Shown here: in pieces, positions 27,163 to 35,992 of the stretch
How positions within the stretch are numbered: position 1 is the first letter of the stretch
Layout of the letters: every line of letters starts with the position of its first letter
Origin: Flavobacteriales bacterium
Lineage (GTDB): Bacteria; Bacteroidota; Bacteroidia; Flavobacteriales_F; PHOS-HE28
Direction: 5' to 3'
DNA: 64,000 bases
Assembly: GCA_019912395.1 (NCBI GenBank)
Contig: JAIOIH010000010.1
Location: 1 to 64,000, forward strand
The notes under the pieces: generated by a model
Told to the model about the DNA's origin: nothing
The model's input: only the letters and a program-made list of their open reading frames with translations
Databases searched by the model: none
Made by a program: the position numbers and the translations under genes

Positions 27163-28155
27163 CTATTTCGCCATATAGCGCCCGGCAGGCCGTAGAAGCA
27201 CCACCTTCAGGTCCTGTTCCTCGAAGGAGTTGAACCCGACCTCGATGTGCCGGTCCGGCCAGAATACCCGGACCCTTTTGCGCTTGAGGTCGTAGGCGAC
27301 GCTGTATAGCGTGCCGAAGCCCCTCAGATACTGTTGATGGTAGAGCGGCGGTTTCAGGAAGCGCTTCAGCAGTTGGGCGCGGTCCACGTTCTCATCGCGC
27401 AGCAGTTCCTCCAAGTAGTCGTTCCGCTCCAGGGTTTGGGTGAAGGCGGCATACTCGTCCCATTCCACCTGCCCCTGGTGATTGGTGCAGACAGGCTGAT
27501 GCACGATCTTGGCGGGCCGGTCGGGGTTGAGGTAGGCCACGGCATAGTGCCCGTTCTTGTCCAGGGCGATCACGTTGTAGCTCATGTGAACGGGAATGCG
27601 GCCCACTACGGCCATGGCTTCCTCGGTGGTGGAGCAGGTCTCCAGTATGTAGCGCACCACCAACGGGATGCCGAAGCCGATGCCGCTCACCTTCCTGCCA
27701 CCGAAAGCCAAGGCCACGGCCAATCCGTCGGCGTTCATGCCGTCCAACGAGCCCCATGCGCTGTCCTGGATGCTGATCACCGGCTTCAACCATTCCGTGA
27801 AGCACATTTGCCCGTCGAAAAAGCGGGGGTCGTAGTCGTAATTGCGCACCAGCGTGGGGTTCCCGCGCACCCAAGCAGCTTGGGAGCAGCCGGCCATGTA
27901 GGGAGGCGGGCACCACATGCTGAGAAAGCGGGCCTCCAGGTCGCCGCCACCGGCCAGCTCGCAGAGGCTGTCATAGGTGGGCAACAGCTCCGGCATGTGG
28001 ACGGCCAGGGCGTCCCGGGATTCCGCGCGCCCAGGTCGTGCGCCATGGCCCTCGCTCACGAACCAGTCCAAGTAGAGTGGCCACACGCGGTGGAAGAAGC
28101 GCTGCCAACGCTCGGAGGGCTGCGGCTCGTGGATGAGCTTGAGGTGGATGTACAT
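27163..28155 (-). CDS. C45 family autoproteolytic acyltransferase/hydrolase
   Basis: The 330-residue protein resembles the peptidase C45 / acyl-CoA:6-aminopenicillanic-acid acyltransferase family of N-terminal nucleophile hydrolases. The likely nucleophile is Cys90 (AGCSQAAW), exposed by self-cleavage in this family. VRNYDYDPRFF and WGSLDGMNADGLAVALAFGG follow, as in family members. No signal peptide is apparent, so it is probably cytoplasmic. The substrate cannot be inferred; known relatives cleave or transfer amide-linked acyl groups. Its upstream region includes one arm of the inverted repeat that surrounds the GxxExxY gene. Confidence 0.85.
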   Translation of the reverse strand: MYIHLKLIHEPQPSERWQRFFHRVWPLYLDWFVSEGHGARPGRAESRDALAVHMPELLPTYDSLCELAGGGDLEARFLSMWCPPPYMAGCSQAAWVRGNPTLVRNYDYDPRFFDGQMCFTEWLKPVISIQDSAWGSLDGMNADGLAVALAFGGRKVSGIGFGIPLVVRYILETCSTTEEAMAVVGRIPVHMSYNVIALDKNGHYAVAYLNPDRPAKIVHQPVCTNHQGQVEWDEYAAFTQTLERNDYLEELLRDENVDRAQLLKRFLKPPLYHQQYLRGFGTLYSVAYDLKRKRVRVFWPDRHIEVGFNSFEEQDLKVVLLRPAGRYMAK

Positions 28156-28168
28156 GGAAGGAAGGTTC

Positions 28169-28744
28169 TACCGCAAAGGGCGCGAAGGGCACAAAGAATG
28201 CAACATCCAGATGATGCGTTGGCGGTTAAACATCGGGATTACCTGGCACCACGTGTTGAATGCCGTGCTTCATTCATTCCACATTGAAGTTGAGGAGTAG
28301 ACCGAGTGAGCAACCGGTGAGTCGCAGATAGGTCATGACCTGGGACAGATGGATGTCATCAAAGGCCGTGACCGCCTTGATCTCTACGATCAGCTTTCGC
28401 TCTACTAGTAGGTCAAGCCGATAACCGAGCTCCAGATCGTTGCCATTATATACCACAGGTAGTTCCAACTGGCCCTGAACATCAACGCCAAGGATCCTAA
28501 GTTCATAAAGCAAGGCCTTTTCATAGATGCGTTCGTAAAGGCCCGGACCCAACGTGCTGTGGACCTCGATCGCTCGACCAATGACAATATGGGACAGCTC
28601 GTTAGCGGTCATGGGGTATCAAAATCGTTAAGCCGAAGGAAAAACACCACAAAGCACATGAGGACTACCGAGAAGCAAATGGGCTAAGGAGGCGTGCTGA
28701 ATACGGATCTCCCTTGCTTTGTGCCCTTCGTGTTCATTGCGGTA
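28169..28744. mobile_element. Candidate inverted-repeat element carrying a GxxExxY gene
   Basis: A 28-bp sequence at 28169-28196 (opening TACCGCAAAGGGCGCGAAGG) is repeated in inverted orientation at 28717-28744 with 24 of 28 matches. The intervening 520 bp holds a single gene, GxxExxY. No transposase is present, so mobility is inference. The same repeat family bounds a gene-free segment at 35683-35975. Confidence 0.5.
28274..28612 (-). CDS. GxxExxY protein (PD-(D/E)xK nuclease-like)
   Basis: The 112-residue protein carries the family signature in variant form (LGPGLYERIYEKALLYEL) followed by the PD-(D/E)xK-like core: RLDLLVERKLIVEIKAV, with the Asp and the ExK motif. The C-terminus ends LGLLLNFNVE, as in typical members. 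The family is widespread in Bacteroidota and related genomes, often as scattered copies, and its function is not established. The gene lies alone between 28-bp inverted repeats, which suggests a small mobile unit. Confidence 0.92.
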   Translation of the reverse strand: MTANELSHIVIGRAIEVHSTLGPGLYERIYEKALLYELRILGVDVQGQLELPVVYNGNDLELGYRLDLLVERKLIVEIKAVTAFDDIHLSQVMTYLRLTGCSLGLLLNFNVE

Positions 28745-28768
28745 TGGAAAACATCGCGGTTCCTTTCC

Positions 28769-30460
28769 TCACATCATCTTGAACCCTCCGATCTCCAGCG
28801 CATATGGTTCAGTGCGCTGATCTCCGGGAGCCTTGCTCTTGTACTGGTCCTTCATGGCCTTGAGCCATTTTTTGGAGCGCTCCAGCAGCTTGAAATCATC
28901 GGACATCATTCGACCGCGCATGACCAGGATGCCAATGTCGGCACCTTCGTAGAGCCAATCGCCCACGCGGGTAATGCGGAGGAAGAAGGCCTCGTTCTCG
29001 TGCTCCACATAGCGGCGGTGGGTGTCCATGCGCCAGAAATAAATGGTACCGTCCGGCCGCATGCGCCAGATGCCGCTTCGGGGCGCCGCGGTGACGGTGC
29101 GGACGTTGTCCTCGGTGTGCTTGATCACCATTTGGCCCCAGCTATCGATGTTCTCCGCGCGCGCCCAGCGGCGGTTCAGCGCGTTCACGTTCAGCTCGTA
29201 GGGCTGGCCCATCCATTCCATGATGTGGAAGAGGTGGAGCGGCGCATCGCTCATGGCGAACACGGCGTGGTTGGTGATGCTGCTGGCACCGGTGATGCGC
29301 GGGTTCAGTTCCCCGAGATAGACTTCGCCGTTGTCCTGATCGATCAAAAAGTCCAGTTCGAAATAGCCCTTGTAGCCCTCCTTGCGCAACTGGTCACCGA
29401 AGAGCTGCGCATACTTGCGCGTCTTCCTGCGGATGCTTGGGGTGAAGGCGTCGGCGAAGATCTCATTGCCGCACCAGCCGCCCTTGTACGGGGTAAGCTC
29501 CTTAAAGCCCACCAGCTCGGTCATCAGCGGGGCCACTACGGTACCGTTGCGCGTAACACAGGCTTCCATGGCGGCGCCGCGGCAGTTGATGCGTTTCATC
29601 ACCTTGCACTCCTTCTCCGCCTCGATCTCCTTCGCGTACTTTTTGTAGTCGGCTTCGGTCTTGATGAAGAAGGTGGTGTGGCCGCTGTCGCCGAAGGGCG
29701 TTTGCACCACAAGGTCGCTCCCGAGCTTGGCCGACACTTTGTTCAGGTGCGCATAGCTCTTCACCGGACTTAGCACATAGGGCACGCAAGGCACGCCGGC
29801 CTTTTCGGCGATGCGGTTGGTGTTCACCTTGTTGTCCATGAAGGTGCGCATCCTGGCACTGGGGAAGATCACCTCCAGCCCCAGCTTTTTCGCGAGCTTC
29901 TCGGTCTTCTCGTCGAACATCAGGAACATGGCCTTGCCCGCTTTGCCCGATCTTCCCTTCGCTTTGCGCTTGGCTATGAAGTCCTTCACCTCGCTGTGGG
30001 TGAGCAGGTAATTGTTGATGTCCTCTATGCTCTGGAACTCAGCATGCGGCTCCTCGGTCTGAGGGGTCATCGAATTGGGGTGCAGCCCGTCGAAGCAGTC
30101 GATGTAGGTGATGAACTTGAACCCCTTGATCCACTCGTCCGCGCCCAGCAGGTTGAAGTTGGTGGCGCTGATGAAATAGATGGGCGTCTCGTTGCGGTAG
30201 AAGAAGCGCCGGATGTCGCTGACACCCTTGATCACCGCTGGTTTCCGGCTCTTCCTTTTCGCGGTCTTTTTGATCGCCGCCTTCCTTGCCGAGGGCTTTT
30301 TCCTCGGCACGGGACTGGCCGGTTTCCCTTTGGCTGCCGACTTTTTCGGTGCGGCCTTTTTCGGGGCAGCCTTCTTTTTGGCGGTAGCCGCCTTGCGAAC
30401 GGTCTTCGCGGGCACCGCTGTGGCCTTTCGCGGTGCGGACTTCTTCAGTTTTTTGCTCAT
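28769..30460 (-). CDS. ATP-grasp (biotin carboxylase-like) ligase with histone H1-like N-terminal tail
   Basis: A 563-residue protein in two parts. Residues 1 to about 73 are a Lys/Ala/Pro tail (repeats such as KKAAPKKAAPKKSAAKGKP) like histone H1/AlgP tails. From about residue 85 follows an ATP-grasp fold: a preceding Rossmann-like domain, DLVVQTPFGDSGHTTFF (nucleotide-binding loop), and GYFELDFLID with YLGELNPRITGASS (metal-binding acidic and Asn residues). Such enzymes ligate a carboxylate to an amine or thiol via an acyl phosphate. Its start overlaps the stop of the PLP decarboxylase by four bases, so the two are coupled. A polyamine or amino-acid amide ligase is one reading. The tail may bind nucleic acid or polyphosphate. 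Confidence 0.9.
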   Translation of the reverse strand: MSKKLKKSAPRKATAVPAKTVRKAATAKKKAAPKKAAPKKSAAKGKPASPVPRKKPSARKAAIKKTAKRKSRKPAVIKGVSDIRRFFYRNETPIYFISATNFNLLGADEWIKGFKFITYIDCFDGLHPNSMTPQTEEPHAEFQSIEDINNYLLTHSEVKDFIAKRKAKGRSGKAGKAMFLMFDEKTEKLAKKLGLEVIFPSARMRTFMDNKVNTNRIAEKAGVPCVPYVLSPVKSYAHLNKVSAKLGSDLVVQTPFGDSGHTTFFIKTEADYKKYAKEIEAEKECKVMKRINCRGAAMEACVTRNGTVVAPLMTELVGFKELTPYKGGWCGNEIFADAFTPSIRRKTRKYAQLFGDQLRKEGYKGYFELDFLIDQDNGEVYLGELNPRITGASSITNHAVFAMSDAPLHLFHIMEWMGQPYELNVNALNRRWARAENIDSWGQMVIKHTEDNVRTVTAAPRSGIWRMRPDGTIYFWRMDTHRRYVEHENEAFFLRITRVGDWLYEGADIGILVMRGRMMSDDFKLLERSKKWLKAMKDQYKSKAPGDQRTEPYALEIGGFKMM

Positions 30461-33210
30461 GCTTTTTTCTTTTTGTTCGTATTTCCGCTGCCCTGTTCTT
30501 GTGCTATCGCAGCGGCCCGCATGCCACCCATGGCCGTCCCGGTGCGTTGCCGGCCGAGCGCATGGTCGTTGAACACGCGCAGGCCAAGCTCTTCACGGTA
30601 GCCGTGGATCTCCTTCACGTCGATGGCAATGAGGAAGTCGAGGATGTCCTTGCTGATCACCTGACCGGGCACCAGCACGGGGAAGCCGGGTGGATAGGGA
30701 ATGACGAAACTGGCGGAGACGAGCTCGCGACCGCCCTGCATCAGCCCCTGGCACCCCTTGATCTTCACGTACTCGCAGTTCTGTTCGTTATAGGCAAGGA
30801 AGTAGGCCTTGCGCAGGTCGCCGCCGGGCACGCCGGGCACCGCGCGGAACGAATCGTGAAAACGGCTGAAGTCGGGCAGTGGCGGGGTTTCCTTCGTCAG
30901 CGAGCGGATGCGGGCAATGTGCAGTTCCTTCTCGGCGTGGTTCAGGGCGTTGTTGCGTGCCTCCAGCTCGTCGGCGATGGTGAGCAGTACCTTGATCAGG
31001 TAGGCCACGGAGCCGCGGGTGGTCCCGATGTTCGTCATGAACAGCACGCTGTTGCGCGAGGTCTTGTTCACCTGGATGTGGTGCTTGTCCATCAAGTAGC
31101 GGTTCTTGAAGGTGTCGCCGTCCACTCCGGTCTTGCCGGTGTACAGGTTGATCTTGGTGGGGTCCACCACGAATTCGTCATGGGCCCACGCGTCCTCGAT
31201 GCGGTTCCAGCCCTTCTCCTTGCTGTAGTATTCCTTCAGTCCGGAAGGCCGGTACTTGGCGGGCACGAGGTTCTCCAGCGTTACGATGTCGAAGTAGCGC
31301 CGCAGCTTGGGGTGGTCGTTGATCTTGTGGCGCAGGAGCATGCCTTGCTCGATGGCCTTTTCCACCAGCTCATAGCCTTCGAACTCCACTTGGCGGCGGC
31401 CCACGTCCAAGCTGGCGAGGATCTGGTAGTTGGGGCTGGTGCTGGTGTGCGCCATGTACGCCTCGTGGAAGCTGTCCTCGCTCTTGCGCTGGAAGTCCTC
31501 GTCCCAGATGTGGATCATGCTGCCCTGCCGCATGGAGGTGAGCGTCTTGTGCGTGCTCTGGGTGGCATACACGCGGATGCGCACCTTGTCGGGGTCCGGC
31601 AAGCGAGGTATCTCACCCTTCTTCAACGAGGCGATGTGCGCGGCGTACTCCTCGCGGTACGCATCGCTGTGGTACTTGCGGTGCAGGCGGGCGGCGCTGA
31701 ACATGGCGGTGCGCTGCTTGAAGATGTAGCTGAAGCCCGCGAAGGCGAACCAGGCCTCGTCCCAGAGGAAGACCATGTCCGGCTTGATGGCCAGCACCTG
31801 CTCCATCACGCGCTGCACGTTGTACACCACGCCGTCGAAGGTGCAGTTGGTGAGCAGCAGCATTTTCACGTGCTGCAAGCGCCCGGCGGCCTTTAGCACC
31901 AGCAATTTCTCACGGATGTGTTCCAACGGCACCGCGCCGTACATGCTGAACTCCGGCAAGGGGTAGCTGTCCAGGTAAACGGGGTAGGCGCCGGTGAGCG
32001 TGAGGCCGTAGTGGTGGCTCTTGTGGCAATCCCGGTCGATGAGCACCATGTCATGCGGTTCCACCAGCGCCTGCAGCACGATCTTGTTGCTGGTACTGGT
32101 GCCGTTGGTGGCGAAATAGGTGAACTGCGATCCGAAGGCGCGCGCCGCACGTTCCTGCGCCTTCTTCAAGGGGCCGGTGGGTTGCAGCAACGAGTCCAGG
32201 CCGCCGCTGGTGCTGGAGGTTTCCGCAAGGAAGAGGTTGCGTCCGTAGAAGTCGCCAAAATCCTGTATCCAACGGCTCTTGAACACGGAGTTGCCGCGCG
32301 AGATGGGCATGGCGTGAAATACGCCCATCGGCCTGCGGCTGTAGTCCATCAGCGCGGTGAAGAAGGGCGTATTGTACTTGTCCTGGATGCCGCGCAGAAT
32401 GGTGAGGTGCAGTTCCTGATGATCTTCCTGGCGATAGAAGATCCGGCGAAAGTTCTGGACGGTGGTGTCCTTCAGGTCGCTCACGGGCGTGTCGGTCACG
32501 TAGTAGCGGTCCACCTCGGGCCGGAACCAGCGCATCAGCTTGCCCAGGAGCGGACCCATGTCGGCCTTGTTGCGGTCGCGGAGGTCCACCTCCTTGATGG
32601 CGCGGATGTAGTCCTTCAAAAAGCCCTTGGCGCTGGGCGATGCGAAGGGCATGCCGTAGCGGATCACGCAGGCCTGGATGTTGGAGTTGAAGAGCAGGGC
32701 GATCAGCGCGTCCTGCACCGTGGGCACCACGATGGCATCGTAGGTGAAGGGGTCGGCGGGATCGCGGACCTCGGCCAGGTTCTCCTTGAGCAGTTGCTCC
32801 TCCTCCTCGTTCAGGTCGTCCACGAAGAGCACCTCGAAGTACTTGTTGCGCGGGCGTTCTGCACCATCATCATCGTGGTCCAGCGCATGCTCGGCATGTT
32901 CGCCGGTGTTGAGGCGCACTTGGCCGCTCACCAAGGTGCGCACCAGCTTCAGGGTTCGCGATTCCAGCGCCGCGTATTCCTTGCGCTCCAGCATGGCCCG
33001 CAGACCTCGCACGGCACCGCGCCCCGGGAAGGCCCAGTACTGCTCGATCGTATACAGGTCCTGCAGCAGCCCGTCCACCTCGCGTACGGCTTCCCGCTTC
33101 CCCGTGCGTGCAGCGGCGAGGTCGGAAACTGCGGTTTTTAGTCTGTCCCAAGTGTGGGTGCGTAGGCGGGTGGCATTGAAATGCTCTTGCGTGGGTTCGG
33201 ATGTGGGCAT
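30457..33210 (-). CDS. Orn/Lys/Arg decarboxylase-like PLP enzyme
   Basis: About 917 residues from the ATG at 33210 (the frame extends to 33303 but the added residues look untranslated). Residues 1-300 are a long N-terminal region. The fold type I PLP domain spans roughly 320-620: FATNGTSTSNK (cofactor phosphate), DRDCHKSHHYG (residues 392-402), WDEAWFAF with Asp484, and QSTHKTLTS with the Schiff-base Lys555. The C-terminal domain ends in a short Lys tail (NKKKKA). These match the Orn/Lys/Arg decarboxylase family, normally about 700-750 residues, so this is enlarged. It would release CO2 from a basic amino acid to give a polyamine precursor. It precedes and overlaps the ATP-grasp gene. Confidence 0.9.
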   Translation of the reverse strand: MPTSEPTQEHFNATRLRTHTWDRLKTAVSDLAAARTGKREAVREVDGLLQDLYTIEQYWAFPGRGAVRGLRAMLERKEYAALESRTLKLVRTLVSGQVRLNTGEHAEHALDHDDDGAERPRNKYFEVLFVDDLNEEEEQLLKENLAEVRDPADPFTYDAIVVPTVQDALIALLFNSNIQACVIRYGMPFASPSAKGFLKDYIRAIKEVDLRDRNKADMGPLLGKLMRWFRPEVDRYYVTDTPVSDLKDTTVQNFRRIFYRQEDHQELHLTILRGIQDKYNTPFFTALMDYSRRPMGVFHAMPISRGNSVFKSRWIQDFGDFYGRNLFLAETSSTSGGLDSLLQPTGPLKKAQERAARAFGSQFTYFATNGTSTSNKIVLQALVEPHDMVLIDRDCHKSHHYGLTLTGAYPVYLDSYPLPEFSMYGAVPLEHIREKLLVLKAAGRLQHVKMLLLTNCTFDGVVYNVQRVMEQVLAIKPDMVFLWDEAWFAFAGFSYIFKQRTAMFSAARLHRKYHSDAYREEYAAHIASLKKGEIPRLPDPDKVRIRVYATQSTHKTLTSMRQGSMIHIWDEDFQRKSEDSFHEAYMAHTSTSPNYQILASLDVGRRQVEFEGYELVEKAIEQGMLLRHKINDHPKLRRYFDIVTLENLVPAKYRPSGLKEYYSKEKGWNRIEDAWAHDEFVVDPTKINLYTGKTGVDGDTFKNRYLMDKHHIQVNKTSRNSVLFMTNIGTTRGSVAYLIKVLLTIADELEARNNALNHAEKELHIARIRSLTKETPPLPDFSRFHDSFRAVPGVPGGDLRKAYFLAYNEQNCEYVKIKGCQGLMQGGRELVSASFVIPYPPGFPVLVPGQVISKDILDFLIAIDVKEIHGYREELGLRVFNDHALGRQRTGTAMGGMRAAAIAQEQGSGNTNKKKKA

Positions 33211-33318
33211 GGGGGTCTCGGAATATAGGTATTCCTGAGCGAAAGGTATTTCACCGCACGTTTCGCCCTGCAATCGTCCACAAAGACTACCACAATTGTA
33301 CACCCGGCCGTGAAAGCG

Positions 33319-34629
33319 CTAAGCCAACGTCTTCTTCCGGCTCTTCGCCATCAGCGCCTCGATCTCCTCCACCTCCCTTGGGATGTTCTTGAACAGATCG
33401 TCCTGACCGTCCTTGGTCACCACGATGTTGTTCTCGATGCGGATGCCGAGGTTTTCCTCCGGGATGTAGATGCCCGGCTCCACGGTGAAGACCATGCCTT
33501 CCGTGATCGGCTCGTGCCACAGGCCCACATCATGCACATCGATGCCGAGGAAGTGGCTGGTGCCGTGCATGAAGTACTTTTTGTACAGCGGCTTTTCGGG
33601 ATCCTGCGTCGCCACCTCCTTCTTGTCCAACAGGCCGAGGCCGATCAGTTCCTTTTCCATCAGCTCGCCCACCTGCTTGTGGTAATCGCCGAGGAAGACG
33701 CCCGGAAGCAAGAGCTTCGTGGCTTCCTTCTGCACGTTCAGCACGGCGTTGTACACGTCGCGTTGGCGCGGGGAGAATTTGCCGTTCACCGGGATGCTGC
33801 GGCTGAGGTCACTGGCGTAGCCGCCGTACTCGCAACCGAAGTCCATCAGGATCACATCGCCGTCCTTGCAGGTATCGTCGTTGGTGATGTAGTGCAGCAC
33901 GCAGGCGTTGTAGCCGCTGGCGATGATGGGCGTATAGGCATGCCCGCGCGAGCCGTTGCGCAGGAACTCATGCGTGATCTCCGCTTCGATGGCGTACTCC
34001 TTCACGCCGGGCTTCACGAATTGCAACACGCGCTGGAAGGCCTTGGCGGTGATGTTCACCGCGTTCTGGATCTGCGCGATCTCCTCGGCCGTCTTCCGGG
34101 AGCGGATGCGGTGCATGATCGGTGCGCTGCGCTTCACTTCGTACAAGGGATACTTGGCGCGTAGTTCCTTGTTCTTGCGCTCCTCGCGGGTTTCCACTTC
34201 ATTGCCTTGGCGCAGGTGCTCGTTGCTGTTGAGGTAGATGCTTTTCGCCTGCGGAAGCAAGCGCTGCAAGGTGGCCTCGTAGCTGCTGGTCCACAGCACG
34301 GTGGCGATGCCGCTCTGCGCGGTGGCCTGCTGCTGCGTCAGCTTCGCACCTTCCCAAATGGCGATGCTGGGGCTGGTCTCGCGGACGAAGAGGATCTCGC
34401 GGTCCTTCGGATCGAACGCATCCGGAAAGAGCAGCAGCACGGTCTCCTCCTGGTCGATGCCGCTGAGGTGGAAGATGTCCGCCGCCTGGTGGAAGGGCAT
34501 GGTGCCGTCCGCGCTGGTGGGCATGATGTCGTTGCTGTGGAAGACGGCGAGACCACCCTTTTCCATGGCCTGGCGGAAGCGGCTACGGTGTTCACGATAG
34601 GTGGCGGCGGAGAGGGGTGTGTAGCGCAT
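33319..34629 (-). CDS. pepP: Aminopeptidase P family (Xaa-Pro) metallopeptidase
   Basis: The 436-residue protein has an N-terminal creatinase-like domain (1 to about 175) and a C-terminal pita-bread domain with the five dinuclear metal ligands: Asp in ILMDFGCEYGGYASDLSRS (two), His in HGTSHFLGID, Glu in FTVEPGIY and Glu in IRIENN. HDVGLWHEP is also conserved. It removes N-terminal residues before proline, in the cytoplasm. A TACCTTCG box (34651-34658, minus strand) lies 21 bp upstream of the start. Length matches bacterial PepP. Confidence 0.95.
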   Translation of the reverse strand: MRYTPLSAATYREHRSRFRQAMEKGGLAVFHSNDIMPTSADGTMPFHQAADIFHLSGIDQEETVLLLFPDAFDPKDREILFVRETSPSIAIWEGAKLTQQQATAQSGIATVLWTSSYEATLQRLLPQAKSIYLNSNEHLRQGNEVETREERKNKELRAKYPLYEVKRSAPIMHRIRSRKTAEEIAQIQNAVNITAKAFQRVLQFVKPGVKEYAIEAEITHEFLRNGSRGHAYTPIIASGYNACVLHYITNDDTCKDGDVILMDFGCEYGGYASDLSRSIPVNGKFSPRQRDVYNAVLNVQKEATKLLLPGVFLGDYHKQVGELMEKELIGLGLLDKKEVATQDPEKPLYKKYFMHGTSHFLGIDVHDVGLWHEPITEGMVFTVEPGIYIPEENLGIRIENNIVVTKDGQDDLFKNIPREVEEIEALMAKSRKKTLA

Positions 34630-34900
34630 GGTCGTTCGGGGTAGGAGGTGCGAAGGTAGAAAGGCGCGGATGGGATGTTCGGAAAAGAGGCAAGTGAACG
34701 CCGCATTCCAAACCCTAGGTTACCCGCTTTTGAACTTTAGGTGAAAAGCGCCTTCCAAGCAATCCCGCTCAGGCACGCAACTTCCTCATCACAAGGAACT
34801 TGCCGAAAACTATACATGTTCATCGCGATATGGATAGAAAAAGGCTGTGTTCTATACATGTCGAGCCAGATGACCGGAAGCGTCTTCGCAACGTGCTACC

Positions 34901-35647
34901 TCACCCCTTGAACCGCACCATCACCGTGTTCCCCTTCTCCTCGCGGCGGGTCTCCACTTTGTCCTTCAATGCGCTGATCAGCGAGGACAATGAGCCATGT
35001 CCATAGCTGCGCGGGTCGAAGCTGGGGTCCAATCGCCGCAGCGCTTGGCCGATCAGGCTCAATGAAACCTCATCCTCTTCTCCCTTGGCGATGTCAAAGG
35101 CCTTGCGGAGCTTGCGCATCAAGGAGGTGTTGGCCGATAATGCCGTGGTGGTTTTCTTCTTCGCTGACTTGGATCCGGAGCTCGTGCTGCCCTTCGGTTC
35201 GTCATGGATGTCCAAGTTCTCCACGTAGATGAAGCGCTCGCAGGCCTGCACGAACGCATCGGGGGTCTTCTTTTCGCCCACGCCCATTACAAAGAGGCCG
35301 GCTTCGCGAAGCCGGGTGGCCAAGCGGGTGTAGTCGCTGTCACTGCTCACGATGCAGAAGGCGTCCACCATGCCGCCGTGGAGAATGTCCATGGCATCGA
35401 TGATGAGCGCGCTGTCCGTGCTGTTCTTGCCCTTCGTGTAGGCGAATTGCTGCACGGGCTGGATGGCGTTGGCGTTCAAGAGGTCCTTCCAGCCGCTCAT
35501 GCCGGTGGTGGTCCAATCGCCATAGATGCGCCGGATGGTGATGGTGCCCTTTTTGGAGACTTCCTCCAGGATGGGTGCCAAGCGGCGCGGGGCCGCGTTA
35601 TCGCCGTCTATCAGGAGGGCGATGGTGGTGTCGTTGATCTTTTTCAC
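34901..35647 (-). CDS. NYN domain protein (PIN-like RNase) with OST-HTH-like C-terminus
   Basis: The 248-residue protein starts at a GTG (35647). Residues 1 to about 150 form a NYN/PIN-like domain: the acidic ALLIDGDNAAP (Asp14 and Asp16) and FCIVSSDSDYTRLA, where the Asp pair would hold Mg2+ for RNA cleavage. A Ser/Lys-rich linker (SGSKSAKKKT) leads to a C-terminal domain of about 80 residues (LMRKLRKAFDIA...RSYGHGSLSSLISAL) that fits an OST-HTH/LOTUS RNA-binding fold. RNA turnover is likely; the substrate is unknown. It stands alone. Confidence 0.92.
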   Translation of the reverse strand: MKKINDTTIALLIDGDNAAPRRLAPILEEVSKKGTITIRRIYGDWTTTGMSGWKDLLNANAIQPVQQFAYTKGKNSTDSALIIDAMDILHGGMVDAFCIVSSDSDYTRLATRLREAGLFVMGVGEKKTPDAFVQACERFIYVENLDIHDEPKGSTSSGSKSAKKKTTTALSANTSLMRKLRKAFDIAKGEEDEVSLSLIGQALRRLDPSFDPRSYGHGSLSSLISALKDKVETRREEKGNTVMVRFKG

Positions 35648-35682
35648 GGCGTGAAGGTAGGGGCCAAGGGTACTGGTGGTTT

Positions 35683-35975
35683 ACCGCCAAGACGCTAAGA
35701 GCGCAAAGAGGAAGGAGCGCCGGCAGTCCGGTTCCTTTCTACCACCACGCATGCCTCCGGCAGCCAGGGACGCAATGCGCGCCAAGAAATTTACCGCAAG
35801 CGGCGTTTGTTTTCCAACCGCAACGGACGCAACGAGCGCAACGAAATACAAGCCACGGGGATCGTTCTCAGAACGTCGCGGTCTCCCGAAAGGATCGGGA
35901 TCAAGCCGTTGCGCCCGCCGTGGTTCAACCTTTCGGAGCATTGCATTTCCTTGGCGCTCTTTGCGTCTTGGCGGT
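35683..35975. repeat. Gene-free inverted-repeat element related to the GxxExxY flanks
   Basis: ACCGCCAAGACGCTAAGAGC (start of a 26-bp arm at 35683) and its inverted copy at 35950-35975 match at 24 of 26 positions. A third related repeat lies at 35817-35843 (opening ACCGCAACGGACGC). The 293-bp segment fills most of a 345-bp gap (35648-35992) and encodes nothing recognisable. The arms share an ACCGCmAAGrCGC pattern with those at 28169 and 28717, so it may be an empty or decayed GxxExxY element. Confidence 0.65.
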
Positions 35976-35992
35976 CAACCTTTTTTCACGGC

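Noticed and set aside
30433..31896. 487-codon plus-strand frame across the decarboxylase gene
   Set aside because: Shadow of the decarboxylase; composition is His/Val/Gly-rich with no known domain and codon-position pattern follows the minus-strand gene.
34810..34861. Direct repeat CTATACATGT before the NYN gene
   Set aside because: A 10-bp repeat in a 271-bp spacer between aminopeptidase P and NYN genes is too short to interpret and has no palindrome or promoter fit.
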